In this document: piece by piece, positions 40,989 to 49,354 of the stretch | How the letters are laid out: each line of letters starts with the position of its first letter | Numbering within the stretch: position 1 is the stretch's first letter | From: Peredibacter sp045999315 | GTDB lineage: Bacteria; Bdellovibrionota; Bacteriovoracia; Bacteriovoracales; Bacteriovoracaceae | Direction: 5' to 3' | DNA length: 64,000 nucleotides | Assembly: GCF_045999315.1 (NCBI RefSeq) | Contig: NZ_CP174607.1 | Coordinates: 248,001 to 312,000, forward strand | Made by a program: the position numbers and the translations under genes | Notes under the pieces: model-generated | Database searches by the model: none | What the model saw: the letters and a program-made list of their open reading frames with translations, nothing else | Told to the model about the DNA's origin: nothing

Positions 40989-42320
40989 TCATAGCCTTGC
41001 ATTTTCGACACTTGCTTTCAGGGCCTCGAAAACTTTCTTAAAATTCCCCGAGTTATAGCGGCTTTCTTTTTCCTTAAGGAATTGTAAAACGCGAGCATCT
41101 ATATCTTTGAAGCCTTCAATATAAGAAATGAGATCTTCCGTAATGATGAACACTGAGGCCATCGGACTAATACGACTTGAAGTTAGACCTCTTGGAAAAC
41201 CTAATCCATCTTTTGTTTCGTGATGCTGAAGGATAATTTGATCCACATCTGGTGGAAGATTTTTAATCGTTAATAGTAAATTAGCAGCGTCACCTGGATG
41301 ATTACGATACTTCACCACTTCAGGAGTCTTGTCCAATGGATCTGAGGCCGCTTGGTTCCAGATAATGGGATCCTTATAAATCTCTTCATCAATAGTTATA
41401 TCGTGCATGAGCGAAGCAAGACCCAATTTCATTTGTGTCGATTCACTGGTCCAGCCTAACTGATAACAAAACCCACAAGTAAGAAGGGACATTAGCCCAA
41501 CATGCGAACTATAAGACGAGGTAGAATTCTGAAGTTTGTTTTTAAGAAGCTTTAAGATACTTGGTTCCGCACTTACGGCCTTAATAGCGAGATCAACTCC
41601 ACGCTTGGCCGCACCTATCACTTCCGGGGTCCACCCTAACGAGGCCGCGAGTCTTTCAATCGACTCAAGCGACTCCAGAGTCACAACCGCCAAATCCAAT
41701 GGAGTGTCCTTAGACTTCACCAGAGAGGTCATATTCTGTTCAATGTTTCTTAAGTAACCTTCGGCATCTTCATAGGTCACGTAAAGATGGTGAAGACCTT
41801 TCGAATAAAATCGTCCGGCATCATCGGTCATGAAGGCCTCACCGGCATTGATGACCTTGATGTACTTTCCTTCTGACAGCTTCATGTAGAGATTGCAGCT
41901 GCTTGATCCCCAACGCATAAGAAGGGAAATGCGAACCGGCACAAAATTTGGAAGAATGTCTTGATGACCAAGGATGGACTCCACCACATCAATCAGAGGT
42001 CTGAAGATTCTTGGCTTTTCAAGATAACCCTGAAGCCCTGGTATACGGGCCTCAAGAACGTTCTTCGGATCAGAAGAACAAATCACAAACGGAATGTTCC
42101 AATGGCGCTCAACCAAAGATTGATGAAGAAATTGTCCGTCACCGTCCGGCATTCTAAAATCTGAGACAATCAGGACAGGTTTCCCTTTTTCCTGCATGAC
42201 TTGTAAAGCATGGTGACCCGAACTAGCGGTCGCTACATCCAATGGGAAGGATCTTTTCAGGAGCATTTCGCAAACATCGCGAATGTCCGCTTCATCATCC
42301 ACAACAAGGATGTAACTCAT
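40989..42320 (-). CDS. Receiver–HD-GYP-like regulator (paralogue 2)
   Basis: Same length (443) and same layout as the adjacent paralogue, but with an intact receiver: VVDDE (7-10), Asp54 in IVSDFRMPDGDG and Lys102 in LEKP. The HD part has His273, His306-Asp307 (LMHDITIDE) and HHETKDGLGFP (366-376). The middle domain (LLMRWGSSSCNLYMKLSEGKYIKVINAGEAF) is shared with the paralogue (LLRLGMGHFDLYLKLSDKNFVKIIHKGEPF) and is not recognised. The gene follows aspS by 7 bases on the same strand. One copy keeping and one losing receiver residues suggests divergence after tandem duplication. Confidence 0.85.
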   Translation of the reverse strand: MSYILVVDDEADIRDVCEMLLKRSFPLDVATASSGHHALQVMQEKGKPVLIVSDFRMPDGDGQFLHQSLVERHWNIPFVICSSDPKNVLEARIPGLQGYLEKPRIFRPLIDVVESILGHQDILPNFVPVRISLLMRWGSSSCNLYMKLSEGKYIKVINAGEAFMTDDAGRFYSKGLHHLYVTYEDAEGYLRNIEQNMTSLVKSKDTPLDLAVVTLESLESIERLAASLGWTPEVIGAAKRGVDLAIKAVSAEPSILKLLKNKLQNSTSSYSSHVGLMSLLTCGFCYQLGWTSESTQMKLGLASLMHDITIDEEIYKDPIIWNQAASDPLDKTPEVVKYRNHPGDAANLLLTIKNLPPDVDQIILQHHETKDGLGFPRGLTSSRISPMASVFIITEDLISYIEGFKDIDARVLQFLKEKESRYNSGNFKKVFEALKASVENARL

Positions 42321-42327
42321 TATACGC

Positions 42328-44112
42328 CTACTCCTCTAGCCATTTGAATCCAAGCTCTTTCGTCTGAGCAGGATTCGGTTTTGAAGGTGAACTTGCCATA
42401 AGGTCAGTAGCAGAAGCTGTTTTAGGGAACGCAATTACGTCACGAATTGAATCAGTTCTCGCAAGCTGCATAATAAGACGATCCATACCGAATGCCATAC
42501 CTGCATGCGGAGGTGTTCCATATTTAAGAGCTTCAATGAAGAAACCAAACTGATGTTGAGCATCTTCCGGTGTAAAGCCAAGAAGTTCAAACATGCGTGA
42601 CTGTTGTTTGTTATCAAAGATACGCATTGAACCACCGCCGAGCTCGTAACCGTTACAAACGATATCGTAGGCGTATGCTTTAACGTTCTTGATTAGAGAT
42701 TTATCGTTTGAGTAATAGAGCTCCATGTCTTCATCTTTTGGACGAGTGAATGGGTGGTGTTTTGCGTGAAGAGAGTTTGTTTCAGCATCGTAATCAAAAA
42801 GTGGGAAATCATAGACCCATAGGAAGGCGTATTCATCCGTCTTAATGAGGTTCAATGTTTTTCCAAGATGGCGTCTAACGGCATCCGCACAGTCATGAGC
42901 AATGTTTTCATTTTTATCGGCGCAGAATAACCAAAGACCATCACCCTTCTCGACCGATTTCTCAGAAAGAGCGTTCAGCATGTTGGCATCAATAAATTTC
43001 GAGATACCACCAGAAACAGCGCCATTCTCTACTTTAAACCAAGCAACACCTTTACCACCGTAAGGCTTAACTACTTCAGTAAGAGCGTCGATGTCTTTAC
43101 GAGCAAGAACACCCATTGAAACGGGAACGAACATGGCCTTAACCATTCCGTATTTAGCTGAAGCGACTTCTGAGAAAGTTGTGAATGCTGAACCTTTGAA
43201 AAGTTCAGTTACAACCATTTGCTTAAGAGCAAAACGAACATCTGGTTTATCTGAACCGTAGTCACGCATTACTTCGTCATACGTGATACCTTTCATTTCA
43301 AAATTCTCAGGCATGTTGAAAATGTTTCTCATCATGTGAGTCGCAAGGTTCTTCATGTATTCAAGAGTCGGGAACGAAACCTCAATATCGATCTGGGTGA
43401 ATTCCGGTTGACGGTCAGCACGTAGATCTTCATCACGGAAACAACGGCAAATTTGGAAATACTTATCGGTGTTGGCGATCATAAGAAGCTGCTTCAGAGT
43501 CTGTGGAGACTGAGGAAGAGCATAAACTTTTCCAGGGTGCACACGTGAAGGAACAATATAGTCACGAGCGCCTTCAGGAGTTGTCTTATAAAGAATCGGA
43601 GTTTCAACTTCATTGAAACCAAGTTCATAAAGCGCCATACGTGCCTTCTTCGTCGTTTCTGAACGAAGAGTGAGAATGTCCTGAAGCTTTTGAGAACGAA
43701 GATCAAGGTAACGGTAACGAAGACGAAGATCTTCAGTCGCTGGAACTGCACCATGTGGAAGGAATGGAACTTCTTCGGCCAGAGAAAGAAGTCTGATTTC
43801 TTCAACCTGTACTTCAACTAGACCTGTCGCCATCTTGGCATTTTTCGCTGCATCCGGACGAGCAACAACTTTACCCTTTGCTAGGAGCACTGACTCTAAT
43901 GAGAATTTTCTTAGTTCGTTGATATCACCCTTGAAGGATTCGAAGCCTAATTGAGTAATGCCATACTTATCGCGCAAGTCGATGAAGTGAAGAGCACCAA
44001 GGTTACGGTACTTATTCATCCATCCACAAAGTGTAACTGTTTTACCGATATCGGACTCCCGCAATTCTCCGCAGTGATGAGTGCGCATTGAACCGGGTAG
44101 ATTTTTGGCCAT
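42328..44112 (-). CDS. aspS: Aspartyl-tRNA synthetase
   Basis: A 594-residue class IIb synthetase of the long bacterial type. It has the N-terminal OB-fold anticodon-binding domain (VTLCGWMNKYRNLGALHFIDLRDKYGITQ), motif 2 CRCFRDEDLRADRQPEFTQID, the bacterial GAD insertion and motif 3 GMAFGMDRLIM near the C-terminus. Whether it also charges tRNA-Asn cannot be told. AGGAG precedes the ATG. The start is divergent from the DUF192 lipoprotein gene by 66 bases. Confidence 0.97.
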   Translation of the reverse strand: MAKNLPGSMRTHHCGELRESDIGKTVTLCGWMNKYRNLGALHFIDLRDKYGITQLGFESFKGDINELRKFSLESVLLAKGKVVARPDAAKNAKMATGLVEVQVEEIRLLSLAEEVPFLPHGAVPATEDLRLRYRYLDLRSQKLQDILTLRSETTKKARMALYELGFNEVETPILYKTTPEGARDYIVPSRVHPGKVYALPQSPQTLKQLLMIANTDKYFQICRCFRDEDLRADRQPEFTQIDIEVSFPTLEYMKNLATHMMRNIFNMPENFEMKGITYDEVMRDYGSDKPDVRFALKQMVVTELFKGSAFTTFSEVASAKYGMVKAMFVPVSMGVLARKDIDALTEVVKPYGGKGVAWFKVENGAVSGGISKFIDANMLNALSEKSVEKGDGLWLFCADKNENIAHDCADAVRRHLGKTLNLIKTDEYAFLWVYDFPLFDYDAETNSLHAKHHPFTRPKDEDMELYYSNDKSLIKNVKAYAYDIVCNGYELGGGSMRIFDNKQQSRMFELLGFTPEDAQHQFGFFIEALKYGTPPHAGMAFGMDRLIMQLARTDSIRDVIAFPKTASATDLMASSPSKPNPAQTKELGFKWLEE

Positions 44113-44178
44113 TTGAAAACTCCTAAGGATCGCATAGACTGGTATCTAGTGATCATACCTGATTCAGGAATAAACTTC

Positions 44179-44679
44179 ATGAGAAAATTTCTTACTCTCG
44201 CTCTTCTACTCGTACTCTTTAGCTGCCAAAGTGTGTCACGAGACCCTCTGAAAAAAGTGGAGTTAGTTACACCGGCCGGAGTGAAAATTGATACCACTCT
44301 AGCGATTACAGAAGCTGACCAAAATCAAGGGCTATCGGGAGTTAAAGAAGATGACTTTGATGATAATCAAGGCATGCTCTTCTTCTATGCCGAGGACTTT
44401 GAAAAATATTTCTGGATGCCAGACACCTACTTCGATCTGGACCTGTTCTACATGGACAAAGATCTTAGGATTCTCGACATCGTTCGTCGTGCCCCCCACT
44501 ACGTTGGTCGGGCCAGCCCGGAACTCATTCCGCGCATTCGTGGAGTATGGTGTCGCCATGTACTGGAAATGAAATCAACTTCAGAAATCGCCAAAGCACT
44601 TAAGATTGGTGACAAGTTGGAATGGAAATCCTCTCTCTCACTTCAGGAGACTGAGGCCAAAATTAAAAGTGTAAAATAA
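44179..44679 (+). CDS. DUF192 family lipoprotein
   Basis: A 166-residue lipoprotein: signal MRKFLTLALLLVLFSC with the lipidated Cys at 16, then a DUF192 domain with the family blocks QGMLFFYAEDFEKYFWMPDTYFDLDLFYMDKDLRI and HVLEMKSTSEIAKALKIGDKLEW. The function of DUF192 is not established. ATG 44179 with AGGA upstream is chosen; an earlier in-frame start lacks a signal sequence at its N-terminus. The gene converges on the FtsB-like gene with 3 bases between stops. Confidence 0.87.
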   Translation: MRKFLTLALLLVLFSCQSVSRDPLKKVELVTPAGVKIDTTLAITEADQNQGLSGVKEDDFDDNQGMLFFYAEDFEKYFWMPDTYFDLDLFYMDKDLRILDIVRRAPHYVGRASPELIPRIRGVWCRHVLEMKSTSEIAKALKIGDKLEWKSSLSLQETEAKIKSVK

Positions 44680-44682
44680 TTG

Positions 44683-45339
44683 TTACAGATCGCGGTTCGT
44701 TTCAGGTGCGTCCGCTGACTCACCTGCAAACAGAATCAGAAACTCATCCGCTGCAATTACACCTAAGTGCTCTTTTGCCAGCGAACGTTGAAAATTACGG
44801 TCCGTTTGGATCTTGGTAATCTCAGTTTTAAGTTCTCTGTTCTCTTTTTGGATTGAAGCGTGCTCCTCAAGCTTTTCCTTGATGACACCTTCAGTTGAGA
44901 AATAATCCCACACACCGCGATCCATGCAAATCAGGCGAAGAACGAGAAGTCCGATGACTGACCAGCCAATCTTAGTGAGTAGATTCTTTTTAAGTTTGTC
45001 TTTTTTCTTGGTGGAAGTATTCGTCGAGCGGGCCGGACGTTTTTCAACGACCTCTTCCTCCTCTACTTCTTCTTCCTCATCCAGATATTCAATGGGGGTT
45101 TCTGAAAGTTCACTCTTACGGTGTTCAATCAGATCAGTATTATCGACAGTGCCAATGGCCTTGCGAGTAGCAGTTGTTTCAAAATAAGTGGGCGCAGTTG
45201 TAGAATCGGCCGCAAAGGGGCGATTAAATACGTTCTTTCGAGTGCGCAATCGTTCACGGCTCGGTGAGGATTTCTCAGAGGATTTTGACGCGAAAGGCGA
45301 TTCTACTTCTTCATACTCGTCGTAGGACGGTCGATTCAT
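44683..45339 (-). CDS. FtsB/DivIC-like septum formation protein
   Basis: A 218-residue protein with a long charged cytoplasmic N-terminus (about 1-125, with an acidic run EEEEVEEEEVVEK), one membrane segment (about 125-140) and a periplasmic leucine-zipper-like coiled coil (IKEKLEEHASIQKENRELKTEI) ending in the FtsB-type AKEHLGVIAADEFLILF. FtsB homologues bind FtsL and FtsQ at the division site. The cytoplasmic extension is much longer than in E. coli FtsB (103 residues). ATG 45339 is preferred to GTG 45351, since GGAATTAAGA precedes it. Confidence 0.78.
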   Translation of the reverse strand: MNRPSYDEYEEVESPFASKSSEKSSPSRERLRTRKNVFNRPFAADSTTAPTYFETTATRKAIGTVDNTDLIEHRKSELSETPIEYLDEEEEVEEEEVVEKRPARSTNTSTKKKDKLKKNLLTKIGWSVIGLLVLRLICMDRGVWDYFSTEGVIKEKLEEHASIQKENRELKTEITKIQTDRNFQRSLAKEHLGVIAADEFLILFAGESADAPETNRDL

Positions 45340-45381
45340 TCTTAATTCCACGCAAAATACATCCTGTATTTTTGGGACACC

Positions 45382-45431
45382 AGCTGCCCATGTTAATTTA
45401 GTGTGTTAATTCCAATTTAACATGGTCAGCT
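45382..45431. repeat. Long imperfect inverted repeat
   Basis: AGCTGcCCATGTTAA (45382-45396) pairs with TTAACATGGtCAGCT (45417-45431), one mismatch, 20-base loop. It lies between the DEAD-box helicase stop and the FtsB-like start on the minus strand. No T tract follows, so a classical terminator is unlikely; it may be an operator or an mRNA-stabilising 3' structure. Confidence 0.5.
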
Positions 45432-45481
45432 AAGCGCTACAAGTATTTAAAATAATAGAGGCAGGAATTTCCTAGCCGCGA

Positions 45482-47191
45482 TTAGTAACGGTTGCCGCGG
45501 TATCCGCCAGAACGACCACCTCGGTCGCCCCCGCGATTGCCCCCACGGTATCCACCGCCACCGCCGAAACCACGACCGCCACCGGCCGGAGCTGTAGCAA
45601 GTTCGATAGAAACGCGACGGTTACCAAACATCTCACCTTTGATGTTCATGATAGCATCTGTGAATTCTGAAGAAGCTTCAATGAAAGCAAACTTCTCTTT
45701 CGTTTCGATACGACCGATATTGCGGCCTGAAACGCCAGAAGCATTTGAAACAAATTTAAGAAGCTCGCCTGCATTTGCTCCGTCCATTGTTCCAAGGTTG
45801 ATGAAGAATCGCTGCATTCCGTTTTGAACGCGGGCGCCTTGAGGACGGTCCCCGCCCTGGCCACGAGGGGCCACATCAATTTCCTGGGCCTTCTGGTAAC
45901 GCTTCAATGTATTTTCGAACATGAATCCGTAAATACCTTTAATGATGTCTTCTTTATCAAGCTCATCGAACTTCGCTTTGAAAGCATCATAATGAAGAAC
46001 TTCTTCATCATGGAAAGACTCGATATGGTCTGTGAAACGCTTAAGTGATTTCTCAAGGATCTTCTCGCGGATTTCATTCACTTTAGGAAGGAAAACGCGC
46101 TCAATTTTTGCTTTTGTAAGACGCTCGATCTGACCTACGCGACCTTGTTCGTTAGGCTCGATGATTGAAAGAGAGATACCTTTCTGACCACCACGACCAG
46201 TACGACCAATACGGTGAACGTATGATTCGTTGTCTTGTGGAAGACCGAAGTTAATAACGTGAGTAAGGTTGTTCACGTCGATACCGCGAGCGGCAACGTC
46301 AGTACAAACAAGAAGGTTAATTTTCTTCTCTTTGAACTTTTTCATCGTCATATCACGAGCGGCCTGATCCATATCTCCGTGAAGAGCATCTGTTGGATAG
46401 CCACGAGCATTTAGTTCATCAGTAAGTTCTTTGGCACCGATCTTCGTACGAGTGAAGATGATCGCATACATATTGTCAGAGTAGTCCATGTAACGGCAAA
46501 GAGCTTCGATACCGTTTTCACGACGAACCACAACCGCTTTCTGCTCAACTGAATCAGCTGTAAGAACTTTCTTCGTTACACGAACAGTTACCGGATTTGA
46601 GAACTCACGGTTAACCAGATCTGAGATCGGGCCTGGAAGTGTTGCAGAGAACATCCAGATTCTTTTTTCAGGAATTTCATCAATGATCGTTGTTACGTCA
46701 TCGAAGAAACCCATATCTAGCATTTCATCAGCTTCATCTAGAATGACGAATTTAGTAGCATCAAATTTAAGAACGCCACGTTCGATAAGATCCATCACGC
46801 GTCCTGGAGTACCAGCAACAACCTGGGGCTTTTTCGATTTGAAGTCTTTAATTTGAAGACCAACTGAAGTACCGCCGTAAACAGACATTGAACGAATTGG
46901 TTCGAAAGCAGATAGCTTCTGAATTTCTTCGTTGATCTGGTTAGCAAGTTCACGAGTTGGAGCAAGAATGACAGCTTGTAGAGCTGGTGATTTGAAATCT
47001 AATTTTTCAAGTAGTGGAAGAACGAAAGCTGCTGTTTTACCAGAACCTGTCTGGGCCTGGCCGATAAAATCAACATCACCTTGCATAAGCACAGGGATGG
47101 CCTGAGCTTGAATCTCAGATGGATTTTCAAAGCCCATTTTGGCAATTGCTTTGAGTGAAGACTCTTTGAGTCCTAGATCATTAAAAGACAT
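45482..47191 (-). CDS. DEAD-box RNA helicase (DeaD/CsdA-like)
   Basis: A 569-residue helicase. Q-motif FENPSEIQAQAIP, motif I AQTGSGKT (46-53), motif II DEAD (VILDEADEMLDMGF), motif III SAT, and C-terminal motifs ARGIDV and HRIGRTGR are intact. A DbpA-type RNA-binding domain follows (FINLGTMDGANAGELLKFVSNASGVSGRNIGRIETKEKFAFIEA), then a Gly/Arg-rich tail. Such helicases remodel rRNA and mRNA, particularly in the cold. ATG 47191 has AGGAG seven bases upstream; earlier in-frame codons add unrelated residues. The leader is about 150 bases, as is common for cold-induced helicase genes. Confidence 0.94.
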   Translation of the reverse strand: MSFNDLGLKESSLKAIAKMGFENPSEIQAQAIPVLMQGDVDFIGQAQTGSGKTAAFVLPLLEKLDFKSPALQAVILAPTRELANQINEEIQKLSAFEPIRSMSVYGGTSVGLQIKDFKSKKPQVVAGTPGRVMDLIERGVLKFDATKFVILDEADEMLDMGFFDDVTTIIDEIPEKRIWMFSATLPGPISDLVNREFSNPVTVRVTKKVLTADSVEQKAVVVRRENGIEALCRYMDYSDNMYAIIFTRTKIGAKELTDELNARGYPTDALHGDMDQAARDMTMKKFKEKKINLLVCTDVAARGIDVNNLTHVINFGLPQDNESYVHRIGRTGRGGQKGISLSIIEPNEQGRVGQIERLTKAKIERVFLPKVNEIREKILEKSLKRFTDHIESFHDEEVLHYDAFKAKFDELDKEDIIKGIYGFMFENTLKRYQKAQEIDVAPRGQGGDRPQGARVQNGMQRFFINLGTMDGANAGELLKFVSNASGVSGRNIGRIETKEKFAFIEASSEFTDAIMNIKGEMFGNRRVSIELATAPAGGGRGFGGGGGYRGGNRGGDRGGRSGGYRGNRY

Positions 47192-47504
47192 GCGTTTTCT
47201 CCTTTCGAGAAAGTAAGTGTTATGCGCATTTTGAATGTAGATGAGGCCTGGTCCTATTGGTCTCAAAACAGCCTTGAGAACCACTTAGACCTAATAGACG
47301 ACAGATCCGGGTGGGAACAAGGTACAAAATATACGACTGAGGACCATTTATCATCATCATAGGGTCTTTGTAAATAGCGCGTTATGAATCTAAAGAAAAA
47401 CCTACCCTTTTAGAATGATATCAAGATCTTGCCTCTTAAGTTTGTATGTCGAATTTACAACATTTTTATTGATCGCCATCCAAAATCACTTACTATTTAT
47501 TTTA
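47192..47504. promoter_or_regulatory. Intergenic region: helicase leader/promoter and promoter of small exported protein
   Basis: Minus strand: TTTACA (47369-47374), 16 bases, GATAAA (47347-47352), placing the helicase transcription start near 47340 with a long leader. Plus strand: TTGATC (47469-47474), 16 bases, TACTAT (47491-47496), eight bases before the ATG at 47505. No other gene was seen here. Confidence 0.45.
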
Positions 47505-47804
47505 ATGAAACTCATTTGGATTAACTTTCTTGCGATCATAATCGCCATCACATCAGTGGTGGTCGATTTACCTGCCGTTGAATTTAATTCAGAACAACTT
47601 TCGGGTATCCATCAAGCATCGTCATGGCAAAGTGATTCACTCAGAAACTCAGAACTGAGACACTCAGAACGCACAGTTCACATTGCTCAAGACTTCATTC
47701 CTATAGTTCTTATTGCTGAATCTGTAGGGTCTTCTGCAGAATTTATTCACTACCTTCCCATCTATAGCTTAGCTCGGCAAAAAGAGTACTTCCTTTTGAT
47801 TTAG
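47505..47804 (+). CDS. Small exported protein of unknown function (99 aa)
   Basis: Not recognised. A hydrophobic N-terminal segment (MKLIWINFLAIIIAITSVVV) is followed by a Ser/Gln/His-rich middle and a hydrophobic stretch (FIPIVLIAESV). ATG 47505 is chosen because a plausible promoter ends eight bases upstream; the frame is open further upstream but that part adds only more hydrophobic residues. It lies 44 bases before the symporter–exporter operon on the same strand, so it could be co-transcribed and even be an export substrate; this is speculation. Confidence 0.5.
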   Translation: MKLIWINFLAIIIAITSVVVDLPAVEFNSEQLSGIHQASSWQSDSLRNSELRHSERTVHIAQDFIPIVLIAESVGSSAEFIHYLPIYSLARQKEYFLLI

Positions 47805-47848
47805 AAATTCTCATTTAGAATTTAAGTAACTGAAATCAAGGAAGATTT

Positions 47849-49354
47849 ATGCAATTAAGTTCACTTGATGTAGCCGTTGTTGTGGCCTACATCGTTCTGA
47901 TCTTTTCCATTGCTGTTGGTGCGAATGTATTCATGAAGAAACATTCCCTGGCAAAAAGAAAAGGCGGATTAAAAGCAATCGAGAATCACTATCTCGCAGG
48001 AAGAAGTATTACTTTCTGGGAAGCGACCCTTTCGATTATTGCGACTGAATTTTCCGCAATGGCATTCTTGATTATTCCGACCTACGTTTACTTTGATAAC
48101 ATGAATTACCTCAAATTTGTGATCGGCGCTTGTTTGAGTCGATCATTCATCTCCTGGTATTTCATTCCCAAAATTTACGGAAAAGGTCTGACGATTTTTG
48201 AGGCCCTTGCTCGGGGGATTCATGGTTACAGCGATATTCGACAAGAAGGTCAAACAGGCAAAAGAACCTTTGCCTTCTTTTATATTTTTACAAAACTCGT
48301 TGGGGTAAGTGTAAAGCTCCTCGGCGGTTCAATTCTTATTTCCGAATTCTTTGGTATTTCTGTTTTCATGGCGATGGTCATGATTTCACTCATGACTTAT
48401 CTCTACATCATGCTCGGCGGTCTGAAAGCGGTTGTTCGAACTGATATGCTTCAAGCAACTATTTTCATCCTTGGTGGTTTCATGGCCCACTATGTAGTGG
48501 GAAAAATGAGTAACCTCACTTGGGGAGAACTTGCGGCCTTCGGTCTGGAAAACGGTAAATTCAACCTCTGGACCACTGGTGGAAGTTTTATCAGTTTCAT
48601 CTACGGCATTATTGCCGGTGCCGCTTATGATGCCGCCACTCACGGAGTGGATCAGGATCTGACTCAAAAATTTCTCGGGGCCAAAGACGTCAAGACCGCC
48701 CAACAAGCGCTTGCCTGGTCTTCGGTGGGTTCTCTGCTGGTAAACTTAGTGTTTTTGTCTCTAGGTGTGATCATTTGGTCTTACTACACAAAACACGGAC
48801 AATCAGTTCCACATCCTGAAAAGATTTTCTCTTACCTCATTGAGAATTACTTCCCTACTCCGGTGAAGGGTCTCATGGTGGCGAGTATTCTTGCAGCAAG
48901 TATGTCGACTTTGGATTCATCCATCAACGCCATGAGTGCGGTGTTCTGGAACGACCTAATGGGTGGTGAGAAATCGAAAATGTTCAGAGTGTACATCAAT
49001 CTGGATAATTTCATTATCACTGTGGCCATTATTATTGTCGCGCATCTTGTCTCACTGATCCCTGGGGCCATCAAAATCGGCATGCATTTCGCCTACCTGT
49101 CTACAGCGCCTCTTCTGGCATTCTTTATATGTCGGATGATGCTCTCGAAATATATTAAGATGTCTTACTCATCTACCCTGATCATTTTGAGTATTTTCAC
49201 AAGTTTCCTAGGAATGGGGCTAAACCACTTCCGTTTTGGATTCAATCCTCAACTTACCATTCTCGTGGGAGTGGTAACGAGCGTTGTTTTCATGTGGATC
49301 TATTCAAAACTGATCGATTTTTCAAATACACCAAAAGAGAACACATATGAGTAG
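47849..49354 (+). CDS. Sodium:solute symporter family protein
   Basis: A 501-residue inner-membrane protein with about 13 hydrophobic segments and SSS-family motifs: the cytoplasmic block AGRSITFWEATLSIIATEFSA near the first helices, GGLKAVVRTDMLQATIF, ATHGVDQDLTQKFLGAKDVKTAQQAL and the Na2-site-like ASMSTLDSSINAMSAVFWNDL. The substrate cannot be predicted. A good GGAAG precedes the ATG. The stop overlaps the next gene by 8 bases, so a cation-driven carrier is translationally coupled to the exporter subunit that follows. Confidence 0.92.
   Translation: MQLSSLDVAVVVAYIVLIFSIAVGANVFMKKHSLAKRKGGLKAIENHYLAGRSITFWEATLSIIATEFSAMAFLIIPTYVYFDNMNYLKFVIGACLSRSFISWYFIPKIYGKGLTIFEALARGIHGYSDIRQEGQTGKRTFAFFYIFTKLVGVSVKLLGGSILISEFFGISVFMAMVMISLMTYLYIMLGGLKAVVRTDMLQATIFILGGFMAHYVVGKMSNLTWGELAAFGLENGKFNLWTTGGSFISFIYGIIAGAAYDAATHGVDQDLTQKFLGAKDVKTAQQALAWSSVGSLLVNLVFLSLGVIIWSYYTKHGQSVPHPEKIFSYLIENYFPTPVKGLMVASILAASMSTLDSSINAMSAVFWNDLMGGEKSKMFRVYINLDNFIITVAIIIVAHLVSLIPGAIKIGMHFAYLSTAPLLAFFICRMMLSKYIKMSYSSTLIILSIFTSFLGMGLNHFRFGFNPQLTILVGVVTSVVFMWIYSKLIDFSNTPKENTYE

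Noticed and set aside
47192..47284. Longer start of the DEAD-box helicase
   Set aside because: The extension is unlike helicases; AGGAG sits correctly before ATG 47191.
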